This document shows positions 8,486-15,749 of a stretch of 64,000 nucleotides of DNA, one piece after another. A program made the position numbers and the translations under genes. Below the pieces are notes generated by a model. It was given only the letters and a program-made list of their open reading frames with translations. It was not told where the DNA came from and made no database searches. This DNA comes from Pseudomonadota bacterium (GTDB lineage: Bacteria > Pseudomonadota > Gammaproteobacteria > Burkholderiales > Burkholderiaceae_C). The stretch lies in NCBI GenBank assembly GCA_023387335.1, contig JAEWIF010000050.1, positions 62,001-126,000 of the forward strand, given 5' to 3'. Numbering within the stretch: position 1 is the stretch's first letter; each line of letters begins with the position of its first letter.

Positions 8486-9106
8486 ATGGACTACCCAGGC
8501 AATCTCTTCGTAGTGGCCGCCCCCAGCGGCGCCGGCAAATCCAGCCTGGTCAAGGCCCTGCTGGAGCTGGACTCCCAGGTCCAGCCTTCCGTCTCGCACA
8601 CCACGCGCGCGCCGCGCGGCCAGGAAAAGCACGGGCGCGAGTACTTCTTCGTCCCGCCCGAGGAATTCGACCGCATGGTGCTGGCCGACGGCTTCGTGGA
8701 GTGGGCGCACGTGCACGGCCAGCGCTACGGCACGTCCAAGAAGGCGATCGAGGACCGCATCGCCCAGGGCGCCGACGTGATCCTGGAGATCGACTACCAG
8801 GGCGCGCTGCAGATCAAGCGCATCTTCGCCAACGCGGTGCTGGTGTTCATCCTGCCGCCCAGCTGGGAAGAGCTGCGCTCGCGGCTGGAGCGGCGCGGCG
8901 AGGACTCGCCGGAGGTGATCGAGCTGCGCCTGCGGAACGCCGCCGAGGAGCTGTCCAAGGCGCCGGAATTCGATTTCGTTATAATCAACGAGCTATTCGA
9001 ACGAGCGCTTTTCGACCTCAAAGCCATCGTTCATGCCCAGCGGCTGAAGTATTCCGCGCAGCGCCGGGCCCGGGCCGACACCTTCCAGGCCCTGCACATC
9101 CCCTGA
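8486..9106 (+). CDS. gmk: Guanylate kinase
   Basis: Phosphorylates GMP to GDP with ATP in guanine nucleotide synthesis. 206 residues, the usual length. Walker A 'APSGAGKS' (12-19), GMP-binding 'SHTTRAPRGQEKHGREYFFV', 'FVEWAHVHGQRYGTSK', 'VILEIDYQGALQIK' and 'LERRGEDSPEVIELRL' are all present. ATG 8486 fits the family N-terminus 'MDYPGNLFVV'. It lies in an operon with yicC upstream and rpoZ 22 bases downstream; gmk-rpoZ-spoT links guanine nucleotides to (p)ppGpp metabolism and is a well-conserved order. Confidence 0.97.
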   Translation: MDYPGNLFVVAAPSGAGKSSLVKALLELDSQVQPSVSHTTRAPRGQEKHGREYFFVPPEEFDRMVLADGFVEWAHVHGQRYGTSKKAIEDRIAQGADVILEIDYQGALQIKRIFANAVLVFILPPSWEELRSRLERRGEDSPEVIELRLRNAAEELSKAPEFDFVIINELFERALFDLKAIVHAQRLKYSAQRRARADTFQALHIP

Positions 9107-9128
9107 CACCGCACCGCGAAAGAGCACC

Positions 9129-9332
9129 ATGGCCCGCATCACCGTCGAAGACTGCCTCGAGAAGATCCCGAACCGCTTCCAGCTGGTGCTGGCCGCGACC
9201 TATCGCGCCCGCATGCTGAGCCAGGGCCACGCGCCCAAGATCGAGAGCAAGAACAAGCCCGGCGTCACCGCCCTGCGCGAGATCGCGGACGGCAAGGTGG
9301 GCCTCGAGATGCTGAAGAAGGTTCCCGGCTAA
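9129..9332 (+). CDS. rpoZ: DNA-directed RNA polymerase omega subunit
   Basis: 67-residue omega subunit, which stabilises the beta-prime subunit and forms part of the ppGpp site 1 on RNA polymerase. The start 'MARITVEDCLEKIPNRFQLV' and 'ATYRARML' are diagnostic, as is the 'KNKPGVTALREIADGKV' segment. It is short compared with E. coli omega (91 residues) but typical of betaproteobacteria. It is followed at once by a rho-independent terminator and then spoT. Confidence 0.97.
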   Translation: MARITVEDCLEKIPNRFQLVLAATYRARMLSQGHAPKIESKNKPGVTALREIADGKVGLEMLKKVPG

Positions 9333-9355
9333 ACCAGCCCGGCATCCCGAAAACA

Positions 9356-9378
9356 AGCACCGCTCCGCGGTGCTTTTT
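9356..9378 (+). terminator. Rho-independent terminator after rpoZ
   Basis: Perfect 8-bp stem AGCACCGC / GCGGTGCT (9356-9363 and 9367-9374) with a 3-base loop TCC, followed by TTTT. It lies 23 bases after the rpoZ stop and 44 bases before spoT, so spoT must be reached by read-through or has its own promoter. Confidence 0.85.
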
Positions 9379-9422
9379 CATTGGCGCCGGCAGCGAGCGA
9401 GCGCTCACGGTACATTTGGGGC

Positions 9423-11693
9423 ATGAGTGCCGTGCTCCCCTCCGCCACCGGAAAGGGCCAGCGCCCGGCGGCGGCCCTGCCGAGCCCGGCGGCCGTGAAC
9501 GCGGCCGCGGCGAGTTTTGCCGCGCTCACCGCCCGCCTCGACTACCTGGACCCGGCCGACATCGAGCAGGTCCGCCAGGCCTACAAGTTCGCCGACGAGG
9601 CCCACCTGGGGCAGATCCGCGCCAGCGGCGAGCCCTACATCACCCACCCGATCGCCGTGGCCGCGCAATGCGCGGAATGGAAGCTGGACGCGCAGGCGCT
9701 GATGGCGGCCCTGCTGCACGACGCCATCGAGGACTGCGGCGTCACCAAGCCGCAGCTGATCGAGCGCTTCGGCGCCGCCGTGGCTGAACTGGTCGACGGC
9801 CTCACCAAGCTGGACAAGCTGCAGTTCAACACGCGCGAGGAAAGCCAGGCCGAGTCGTTCCGCAAGATGCTGCTGGCGATGGCGCGCGACGTGCGCGTCA
9901 TCCTGATCAAGCTGGCCGACCGCAGCCACAACATGCGGACGCTGGAAGACGTGCCGCGCGAGAAGTGGGGTCGCACCTCGCGCGAAACGCTGGACATCTA
10001 CGCGCCCATCGCCCACCGCCTGGGCCTGAACCAGACCTACCGCGAGCTGCAGGAGCTCGCCTTCCGCCACCTGATGCCCTGGCGGCACAAGGTGCTGGAC
10101 AAGGCCGTGGCCAAGGCCCGCAGCCGGCGCCGCGACCTGATCCAGAAGGTGCAGAAGGAAGTGGAGACCGCCTTCGAGCAGGGCGGCATGAAGGTTCGCA
10201 TCGCGGGCCGCGAAAAGACGCTGTATTCCATCTACCGGAAGATGGACGAGAAGCACCTGTCCTTCGCGCAGGTCACCGACATCTACGGCTTCCGGGTGGT
10301 CGTCCCGACGGTGACCGACTGCTACACCGCGCTGGGCGTCCTGCACCAGATCTACAAGCCGGTGCCGGGCCGCTTCAAGGACCACATCGCGATCCCCAAG
10401 GTCAACGGCTACCAGTCGCTGCACACCACGCTGGTCGGCCCCTCGGGTGTGAACGTGGAGTTCCAGATGCGCACCGAGGCCATGCACGTGGTGGCCGAAT
10501 CGGGCGTGGCGGCGCACTGGCTGTACAAGGCCAGCCATCCGGACAGCGACAACGCCGAGCGCCTGGGCACCAAGTGGCTGCAATCGCTGCTGGACATCCA
10601 GCACGAGACGCGCGACGCGGCCGAGTTCTGGGACCACGTCAAGATCGACCTGTTCCCCGACGCCGTGTACGTGTTCACGCCCAAGAGCCAGATCATGGCC
10701 ATGCCGCGCGGCGCCACGGTGGTGGACTTCGCGTACGCCATCCACAGCAACATCGGCGACCGCACCGTCGCCGCCAAGATCAACGGCCTGCAGGTGCCGC
10801 TGCGCACCGAGCTGAAGAACGGGGACATCGTGGAAGTGGTCACCGCGCCGGTGTCCACGCCCAACCCGGCCTGGCTGGGCTTCGTTCGCACCGGGCGGGC
10901 GCGCTCCAAGATCCGCCACCACCTGAAGTCGCTGGCCCAGGCCGAGTCGCAGGAGCTGGGCGAGAAGCTGCTGGCCCAGGCGCTGCGCGCCGAAGGCATC
11001 GAGCGCCTGCCGGCCGACGACGAGGAGCACCACGCGATCTGGGAGAAGCTGCTGCGCTTCACCGGCAACAAGAGCCGCGCCGAGCTGCTCACCGACCTGG
11101 GCCTGGGCAAGCGCATCGCCGGCATCGTGGCCAAGCGCCTGATGACGCTGATGGCCGAACGCGGCGAGCGGCGCGACGCCTTGCTGATCACCCGCGAGCG
11201 CTACACCGCGCACGAGAACGTGTCGCAGGGCGGCGTGGTGCTGGATGGCAGCGAGAACGCCTCGGTGCAGTTCGCGGCGTGCTGCCGCCCGGTGCCGGGC
11301 GACGGCATCGTGGGCTACCTGGGCCGCGGCGAGGGCCTCGTCGTGCACCTGGACGACTGCGCGGTGGCGCGCCGCCTGCAGCACAAGGACGCCGAGCGCT
11401 TCATCGGGGTCGAATGGGCCGACGAACCCGTCCGTCCGTTCGAGACCACCGTGCTGGTGACCGTGGCCAATACCAAGGGCGTGCTCGCGCGCGTGGCCTC
11501 GGCCCTGGCCAGCGTGGAGGCCGACATCACCCACGTCGACATGGACGAGGAGCGCCACCAGGACGCCACCGACCTGCGCTTCCTGATCGCGGTTCGCGAT
11601 CGCGCCCACCTGGACACGGTGATGCGCACGCTGAAGCGCACGCCCTCGGTGATGCGGGCGCAGCGGCTGCGCGCCGGCCACTCAGGCCAGTGA
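9423..11693 (+). CDS. spoT: Bifunctional (p)ppGpp synthetase/hydrolase (SpoT/Rel)
   Basis: 756-residue long RSH enzyme controlling the stringent response alarmone. Domains: HD hydrolase with intact 'LLHDAIED' (residues 97-104) and 'KLADRSHNMRTL'; synthetase with 'RFKDHIAIPKVNGYQSLHTT'; TGS near 410-470 ('AVYVFTPKSQIMAMPRGATVVDFAYAIHS', given in part here); zinc-finger/RIS region with 'AACCRPVPGD'; and a C-terminal ACT domain ('VTVANTKGVLARVASALASV'). The intact HD motif argues for hydrolase activity and against RelA. ATG 9423 was chosen over an upstream TTG at 9381 that lies beside the terminator. Its 3' end overlaps convergent greB by 12 bases. Confidence 0.95.
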   Translation: MSAVLPSATGKGQRPAAALPSPAAVNAAAASFAALTARLDYLDPADIEQVRQAYKFADEAHLGQIRASGEPYITHPIAVAAQCAEWKLDAQALMAALLHDAIEDCGVTKPQLIERFGAAVAELVDGLTKLDKLQFNTREESQAESFRKMLLAMARDVRVILIKLADRSHNMRTLEDVPREKWGRTSRETLDIYAPIAHRLGLNQTYRELQELAFRHLMPWRHKVLDKAVAKARSRRRDLIQKVQKEVETAFEQGGMKVRIAGREKTLYSIYRKMDEKHLSFAQVTDIYGFRVVVPTVTDCYTALGVLHQIYKPVPGRFKDHIAIPKVNGYQSLHTTLVGPSGVNVEFQMRTEAMHVVAESGVAAHWLYKASHPDSDNAERLGTKWLQSLLDIQHETRDAAEFWDHVKIDLFPDAVYVFTPKSQIMAMPRGATVVDFAYAIHSNIGDRTVAAKINGLQVPLRTELKNGDIVEVVTAPVSTPNPAWLGFVRTGRARSKIRHHLKSLAQAESQELGEKLLAQALRAEGIERLPADDEEHHAIWEKLLRFTGNKSRAELLTDLGLGKRIAGIVAKRLMTLMAERGERRDALLITRERYTAHENVSQGGVVLDGSENASVQFAACCRPVPGDGIVGYLGRGEGLVVHLDDCAVARRLQHKDAERFIGVEWADEPVRPFETTVLVTVANTKGVLARVASALASVEADITHVDMDEERHQDATDLRFLIAVRDRAHLDTVMRTLKRTPSVMRAQRLRAGHSGQ

Positions 11694-12254
11694 CGCTTCC
11701 CCGGGTGCGGGGTAGCGCACCTGCAGCACTTCGATCTCCTGCGCGCCGGCCGGCGTGACCAGCCGCACCACGTCGCCTTCCTGCGACTTGATCAGCGCGC
11801 GGGCGATCGGCGAGATCCAGCTCACCTGCCCTTTCAGGCTGTCGGCCTCGTCGATGCCGACGATGGTGATGGTGCGCTCCTCGCCGGACTCCTCCGCGTA
11901 GGTGACCGTGGCGCCGAAGAACACCTGCTCGTGGCCGTGGTGCAGCGACGGGTCGGCCACCTCCGCGATCTCCAGCCGCTTGGTCAGGAAGCGGATGCGG
12001 CGGTCGATCTCGCGCAGCCGCTTCTTGCCGTACAGGTAGTCGCCGTTCTCGGAGCGGTCGCCATTGCTCGCGGCCCAGTGCACCACTTCCACCACCTTGG
12101 GCCGCTCGTCGTCGATCAGCTGCATCAACTCCGCGCGCAGCCGCGCGTAGCCCTGCGGCGTGATGTAGTTGCGGCCACCCGAGGGCAACGCCGGAAGGGC
12201 GTCGTCGTCCTCGTCATCCTGCGCTTCGCTCTCGCGTGTGAACGCCTTGCTCAT
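11682..12254 (-). CDS. greB: Transcription elongation factor GreB
   Basis: 190-residue Gre factor that stimulates transcript cleavage in backtracked RNA polymerase. It has an N-terminal coiled coil with 'NYITPQGYARLRAEL' and 'NGDRSENGDYLYGKKRLREIDRRI', where the conserved acidic tip carries 'SENGDY', followed by a C-terminal FKBP-like domain ('VFFGATVTYAEESGEERTI' and 'ISPIARALI'). The 'YGKKRLREIDRRIRFL' stretch is GreB-like rather than GreA-like. An acidic extension of about 30 residues precedes the core. ATG 12254 ('MSKAFTRES') is preferred over an in-frame start 12 bases upstream. The last 12 bases overlap the end of spoT. Confidence 0.95.
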   Translation of the reverse strand: MSKAFTRESEAQDDEDDDALPALPSGGRNYITPQGYARLRAELMQLIDDERPKVVEVVHWAASNGDRSENGDYLYGKKRLREIDRRIRFLTKRLEIAEVADPSLHHGHEQVFFGATVTYAEESGEERTITIVGIDEADSLKGQVSWISPIARALIKSQEGDVVRLVTPAGAQEIEVLQVRYPAPGEASLA

Positions 12255-12268
12255 GCCGGCAAGCATAG

Positions 12269-12292
12269 TCCGTCGATCCCGGGATCGTCGGA
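12269..12292. promoter_or_regulatory. greB: 24-bp palindrome upstream of greB
   Basis: A perfect 14-bp core CGATCCCGGGATCG (12274-12287) is flanked by TCCG (12269-12272) and CGGA (12289-12292), giving a 24-bp dyad with one T/T mismatch on each axis side. It lies 14 bases upstream of the greB start in the divergent gap shared with the 12437 gene. It could be an operator or a leader hairpin; no known regulator motif was recognised. Confidence 0.4.
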
Positions 12293-12436
12293 GTCCGCGC
12301 CAAGCACAACGAAAGCCTTCTCCTACAGCCGTGACAGCGATCCCCTGACGAGCCTCAACTGCCCCGCTGCCAACAATCGACGGGTGATCAATCCAGCAGT
12401 ACCGACTTCGCGGCTGTCGCCGGGGAGGGCCCCTTC

Positions 12437-13183
12437 ATGAGCGTCGTCACCTCGTCCCAAGGCGTCGCGGCGGGCGCTTCCGCCAACGGCCGCCGCCCGC
12501 GATCGCAAGCGGAGGCGGCCCGTTACGGCGTGCTGCGCCGGCTCGCGCCCGCGCTCAAGCACGACATGGTGGTCAACCTGCAGGCCGTGGCCATGATGGC
12601 CGAGGTGCTCAGCGCCCGGCTGGAGAAGGGCACGCCCTCGCCCGCCGACTTCGAGGCCAGCGTCAACAAGATGAACCGGCTGGCACGCGACGCGGTGATG
12701 ACCTGCCTGAAGGTCGCGACCTGGATCTCGCCGTCCGAGGACGAGAGCGTGCGGCTGCGCGACGGCGTGGATGAGTGCGTCGCGCTGCTGCGCAGCGCCT
12801 TCAACTTCCGCGGCTTTTCGCTGGCCAACGAGGTGCCCGACAACGAGTTCGAGGTGTCGCGCGTCGCCCTGCGCCACCTGGTGGCGGCGTCGTTCCTCTC
12901 GCTGGCGGATGCCGCGGCGGGCCCCAGCCACCTGGCGGCCACGGCCGAGGTGTCGCCGGGCTTCGCGGTGCTGACGATCCGCTGCACGCCCAGGCCGCAG
13001 GACGAGGACGGCCTCGCGCCCGACGCCATCGCGGCCGGGACCAACTACCGGGCGCTGGACTGGTCCGACGTGCAGGCGCTGGCCATCGCGGAAGGCATCG
13101 AGCTGTTCCGCACGCAGGAGCAGATCGTGATGCGCGTGCCGCGCATGGTGGCGACCACGCCGCTGCAGATCGCGCCGCTCTGA
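12437..13183 (+). CDS. Histidine-kinase-like orphan protein (possible phosphotransferase or pseudokinase)
   Basis: 248-residue soluble protein. Residues 30-95 look like the two-helix dimerisation domain of a histidine kinase: 'RRLAPALKHDMVVNLQAV' supplies a candidate phospho-His, followed by 'NKMNRLARDAVMTCL'. The rest resembles a decayed HATPase domain: 'ALRHLVAASFLSLADAA' sits where an N-box would be but lacks the Asn residues, and no DxGxG or GxGxG boxes are visible. It has no sensor and no membrane segment. It is divergent from greB and converges on the PAS-GGDEF-EAL gene (13 bases between stops), suggesting a signalling context. The function is unknown; the kinase-fold reading is inference from pattern only. 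Confidence 0.85.
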   Translation: MSVVTSSQGVAAGASANGRRPRSQAEAARYGVLRRLAPALKHDMVVNLQAVAMMAEVLSARLEKGTPSPADFEASVNKMNRLARDAVMTCLKVATWISPSEDESVRLRDGVDECVALLRSAFNFRGFSLANEVPDNEFEVSRVALRHLVAASFLSLADAAAGPSHLAATAEVSPGFAVLTIRCTPRPQDEDGLAPDAIAAGTNYRALDWSDVQALAIAEGIELFRTQEQIVMRVPRMVATTPLQIAPL

Positions 13184-13196
13184 GCGCCCCCACGCC

Positions 13197-15665
13197 TCAG
13201 GCCGGCGCGCCTTCCATCGCCGGCAGCCGGTCCATGAAGTTCTCGAGCTCGTCGATCGGCAGCGGCTTGCAGAACAGGTAGCCCTGGTACGAATAGCAGC
13301 CGTGCCGCTCCAGGAAGTCGCGCTGCTCCTCGGTCTCCACCCCTTCGGCCAGCACGTCCAGGTCCAGGCTGTGCGCCAGCCCGATCACGGTCCGGGCGAT
13401 GGCCGCATCGTTGGGGTCGGTGAGGATGTCCTTGACGAACTCGCGGTCGATCTTCAGCTGGTCCAGCGGCAGCCGCTTGAGGTAGGACAGCGACGAGTAG
13501 CCGATGCCGAAGTCGTCCAGCGACAGCGTCACGCCCATGTCCTTCAGGCTGCCCATCTTGGCGATGGTCACGTCGATGCCGTCGGCCAGCAGGCTTTCGG
13601 TCAGCTCCAGCTTGAGCTTGTGCGGCTGCACGCCCGAGTGCTCGATGGCCTGCATCACCTCGTCCACGAACTCCGGGTGCCGGAACTGCTTGACGCTGAC
13701 GTTCACCGAGATGGTGAGGTGGCTCCGGTCGGGCCGGTGCTCCCAGGCCACCAGCTGCGCACAGGCTTGATCCAGCACCCAGCGGCCGATCGGAACGATG
13801 AGCGAGGTCTCTTCCGCGGCGGAGATGAACTGATCGGGCGGCACCAGGCCGCGCTGCGGATGCTGCCAGCGCAACAGCGCCTCGACGCCGATCATCCGGC
13901 CGTCGGCGCCGACCTGCGGCTGGTAGTCGATGCGGAACTGGGTCTCGCGCCAGGCCTGGCGCAGGTCGGCCGCCAGCGCGGCATTGGCGCTGACCACCGC
14001 CTGCATCTCCGGATCGAAGAAGCGGACGGTGTTGCGCCCCGCGCTCTTGGCCTGGTACATCGCGAGGTCCGCCTGCTTGAGCAGCTCGCTCACCGCGCGG
14101 TCGCTCTTGCTGAACAGCGTGACGCCGATGCTGCAGGTCGAGTGGTGCAGGTAGCCCGGCAGCACGTAGGGCTCGCCCAGCGCGGCGAGGATGCGCTCGG
14201 CCACCGCGCGCGCGCCCGTAGCCGGGTCGAGCGGCTTCTCGCCCCGGTTCTCCAGCAGGATCACGAACTCGTCGCCGCCCAGTCGCGCGACGGTGTCGCC
14301 CTTGGCCACGCACGAGCGCAGCCGCTCGGCCACCAGTTGCAGCAGCAGGTCTCCCTTCTGGTGGCCCAGCGTGTCGTTGAGCACCTTGAAGTTGTCCAGG
14401 TCGATGAACATCAAGGCGCCTTCGCGCGGGCGCGCCGGGTCGGCCAGGGCGGCATGCAGGCGGTCCATCAGCAGCTGCCGGTTGGGCAGCTTGGTGAGCG
14501 CGTCGTAGAAGGCCAGGTGCTGGATCTTCTCCTCGGCCAGCTTGCGCTCGGTGACGTCGCGGCCCACGGCCACCCAGTGCGTGAGCTTGCGCTGCTTGTC
14601 CCACACGGGCGAGACGTCCAGGTCCACCCAGAACGGCTCGCCGTTCTTCTTGTAGTTGATCAGGTCGACCCGCGCGGGGCGCCATTCCTCCAGCGCCGCG
14701 CGGATCTGGTCGAGCGAGCGGCGCTGCGTGTTGGGGCCCTGCAGCAGCCGCGGCGTGCGGCCGATCACCTCGTCGCGGGTGTAGCCGGTGCGGCGCTCGA
14801 AGGCCTCGTTGACGAACACGATGCGCGGCCCCGGTTCGCTGAAGGGGCCGGCCTCCGTGATGATCACGATGTCGTTCAGGCGCGCGATGCTGCCTTCCAG
14901 CAGCCGCAGCTGCTCCTGCGCCTTGCGCCGCTCGGTCACGTCGCGCAGGTGGATGGCCATGCCGCCGCCGAACGGGAAGCCGCGCACCTCGAACCAGTGC
15001 GACAGGCGCGCATCGAGCTGCTCGAACTCCAGCTTCACGCCGCGCGCCAGCGAAGTGCGGAACTGCTCCTCCAGCCGCAGCCGCACGGTCTTCTGGAAGG
15101 AGTTCCAGAAGCGCCGCCCGATCAGCTGCGCGCTGGGCGCGCCCAGCATCTCCTCGGCCTGTTCGTTCAGGAAGGTGTACTGGCCGTTGCGGTCCACCGT
15201 GGCGAAAGCCTCGCCGCTGCCCAGCGCGGCGCCCATGCGCAGCAGCGTGCCGGGACGCAGCGCCCGCGGCGCGATCTCCTGCACCGCGCCCTGCACGGCC
15301 ACGATGCGTCCGGACTCGTCGCGCACCGGCTGGCCGAGCGAACGGACCCAGGCGCGCCGGCCGTCGAGCAGGAGGATCTGGGCCTCTTCGTCGAACGGCT
15401 GGCCCTCGGTGGCGCAGGACTGCAGCAGACTTTCCAGCGACGCCTTGCAGCCGGGCGAGTAGTGCCTCAGCGGGTCGTCGGCCGGCGGCGCGTACCCGGT
15501 CGGCGCTTCGTGCAGCGCAGCCAGCTGGTCGGACCAGACGAGCCGGGGCGGCTGCAGGTCGAGGCGCCAGACCCCGATGGAGGCCGCGCGCTCCAGCATG
15601 CGCACGACGTCATCGTCCTGCGCGCGGGAGTCGTGGAAAGTGGAAGGCTCGGCAGTCGAAGGCAT
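13197..15665 (-). CDS. PAS-PAS-PAS-GGDEF-EAL c-di-GMP signalling protein
   Basis: 822-residue soluble protein expected to make and/or degrade cyclic di-GMP. Three PAS-like domains (about 20-130, 140-250 and 255-375) precede GGDEF (385-555) and EAL (565-815). The GGDEF signature is intact (463-467, 'RLGGDEFVIL'), but the allosteric RxxD position reads AKGD (454-457). EAL is intact (595-597), with 'DDFGIGYSS' (717-725), 'KIDREFV' and 'AEGVET' (773-778), so phosphodiesterase activity is likely. The third PAS has the LOV-like 'GRTPRLLQGPNT' (302-313) but no photoactive Cys, so blue-light sensing by the classical cysteine adduct is unlikely. No transmembrane segments are present. A GTAGGACG-type palindrome lies about 40 bases upstream. 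Confidence 0.93.
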   Translation of the reverse strand: MPSTAEPSTFHDSRAQDDDVVRMLERAASIGVWRLDLQPPRLVWSDQLAALHEAPTGYAPPADDPLRHYSPGCKASLESLLQSCATEGQPFDEEAQILLLDGRRAWVRSLGQPVRDESGRIVAVQGAVQEIAPRALRPGTLLRMGAALGSGEAFATVDRNGQYTFLNEQAEEMLGAPSAQLIGRRFWNSFQKTVRLRLEEQFRTSLARGVKLEFEQLDARLSHWFEVRGFPFGGGMAIHLRDVTERRKAQEQLRLLEGSIARLNDIVIITEAGPFSEPGPRIVFVNEAFERRTGYTRDEVIGRTPRLLQGPNTQRRSLDQIRAALEEWRPARVDLINYKKNGEPFWVDLDVSPVWDKQRKLTHWVAVGRDVTERKLAEEKIQHLAFYDALTKLPNRQLLMDRLHAALADPARPREGALMFIDLDNFKVLNDTLGHQKGDLLLQLVAERLRSCVAKGDTVARLGGDEFVILLENRGEKPLDPATGARAVAERILAALGEPYVLPGYLHHSTCSIGVTLFSKSDRAVSELLKQADLAMYQAKSAGRNTVRFFDPEMQAVVSANAALAADLRQAWRETQFRIDYQPQVGADGRMIGVEALLRWQHPQRGLVPPDQFISAAEETSLIVPIGRWVLDQACAQLVAWEHRPDRSHLTISVNVSVKQFRHPEFVDEVMQAIEHSGVQPHKLKLELTESLLADGIDVTIAKMGSLKDMGVTLSLDDFGIGYSSLSYLKRLPLDQLKIDREFVKDILTDPNDAAIARTVIGLAHSLDLDVLAEGVETEEQRDFLERHGCYSYQGYLFCKPLPIDELENFMDRLPAMEGAPA

Positions 15666-15703
15666 GGCAGGCGCAGTGATGTTAAGTCGCCCCTTTGCAT
15701 GCT

Positions 15704-15726
15704 CCAGTAGGCGCCGTCCTACCTGG
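15704..15726. promoter_or_regulatory. GTAGGACG-type inverted repeat, copy 1
   Basis: Inverted repeat CCAG-TAGG (15704-15711), spacer CGCCGT, CCTA-c-CTGG (15718-15726), with one bulged C. On the minus strand it reads GGTAGGACGGCGCCTACTGG. It lies between the two c-di-GMP protein genes, 39 bases upstream of the 15665 start. No T run follows, so it is not an obvious terminator. A related copy is at 17743-17755. Confidence 0.45.
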
Positions 15727-15749
15727 CTGTCGCGTTGCGCCGATCACCT

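Noticed and set aside
8980..8985. Perfect TATAAT box in gmk, before rpoZ
   Set aside because: It encodes the conserved gmk segment FVIIN, and no -35 hexamer is found at 16-18 bases upstream.
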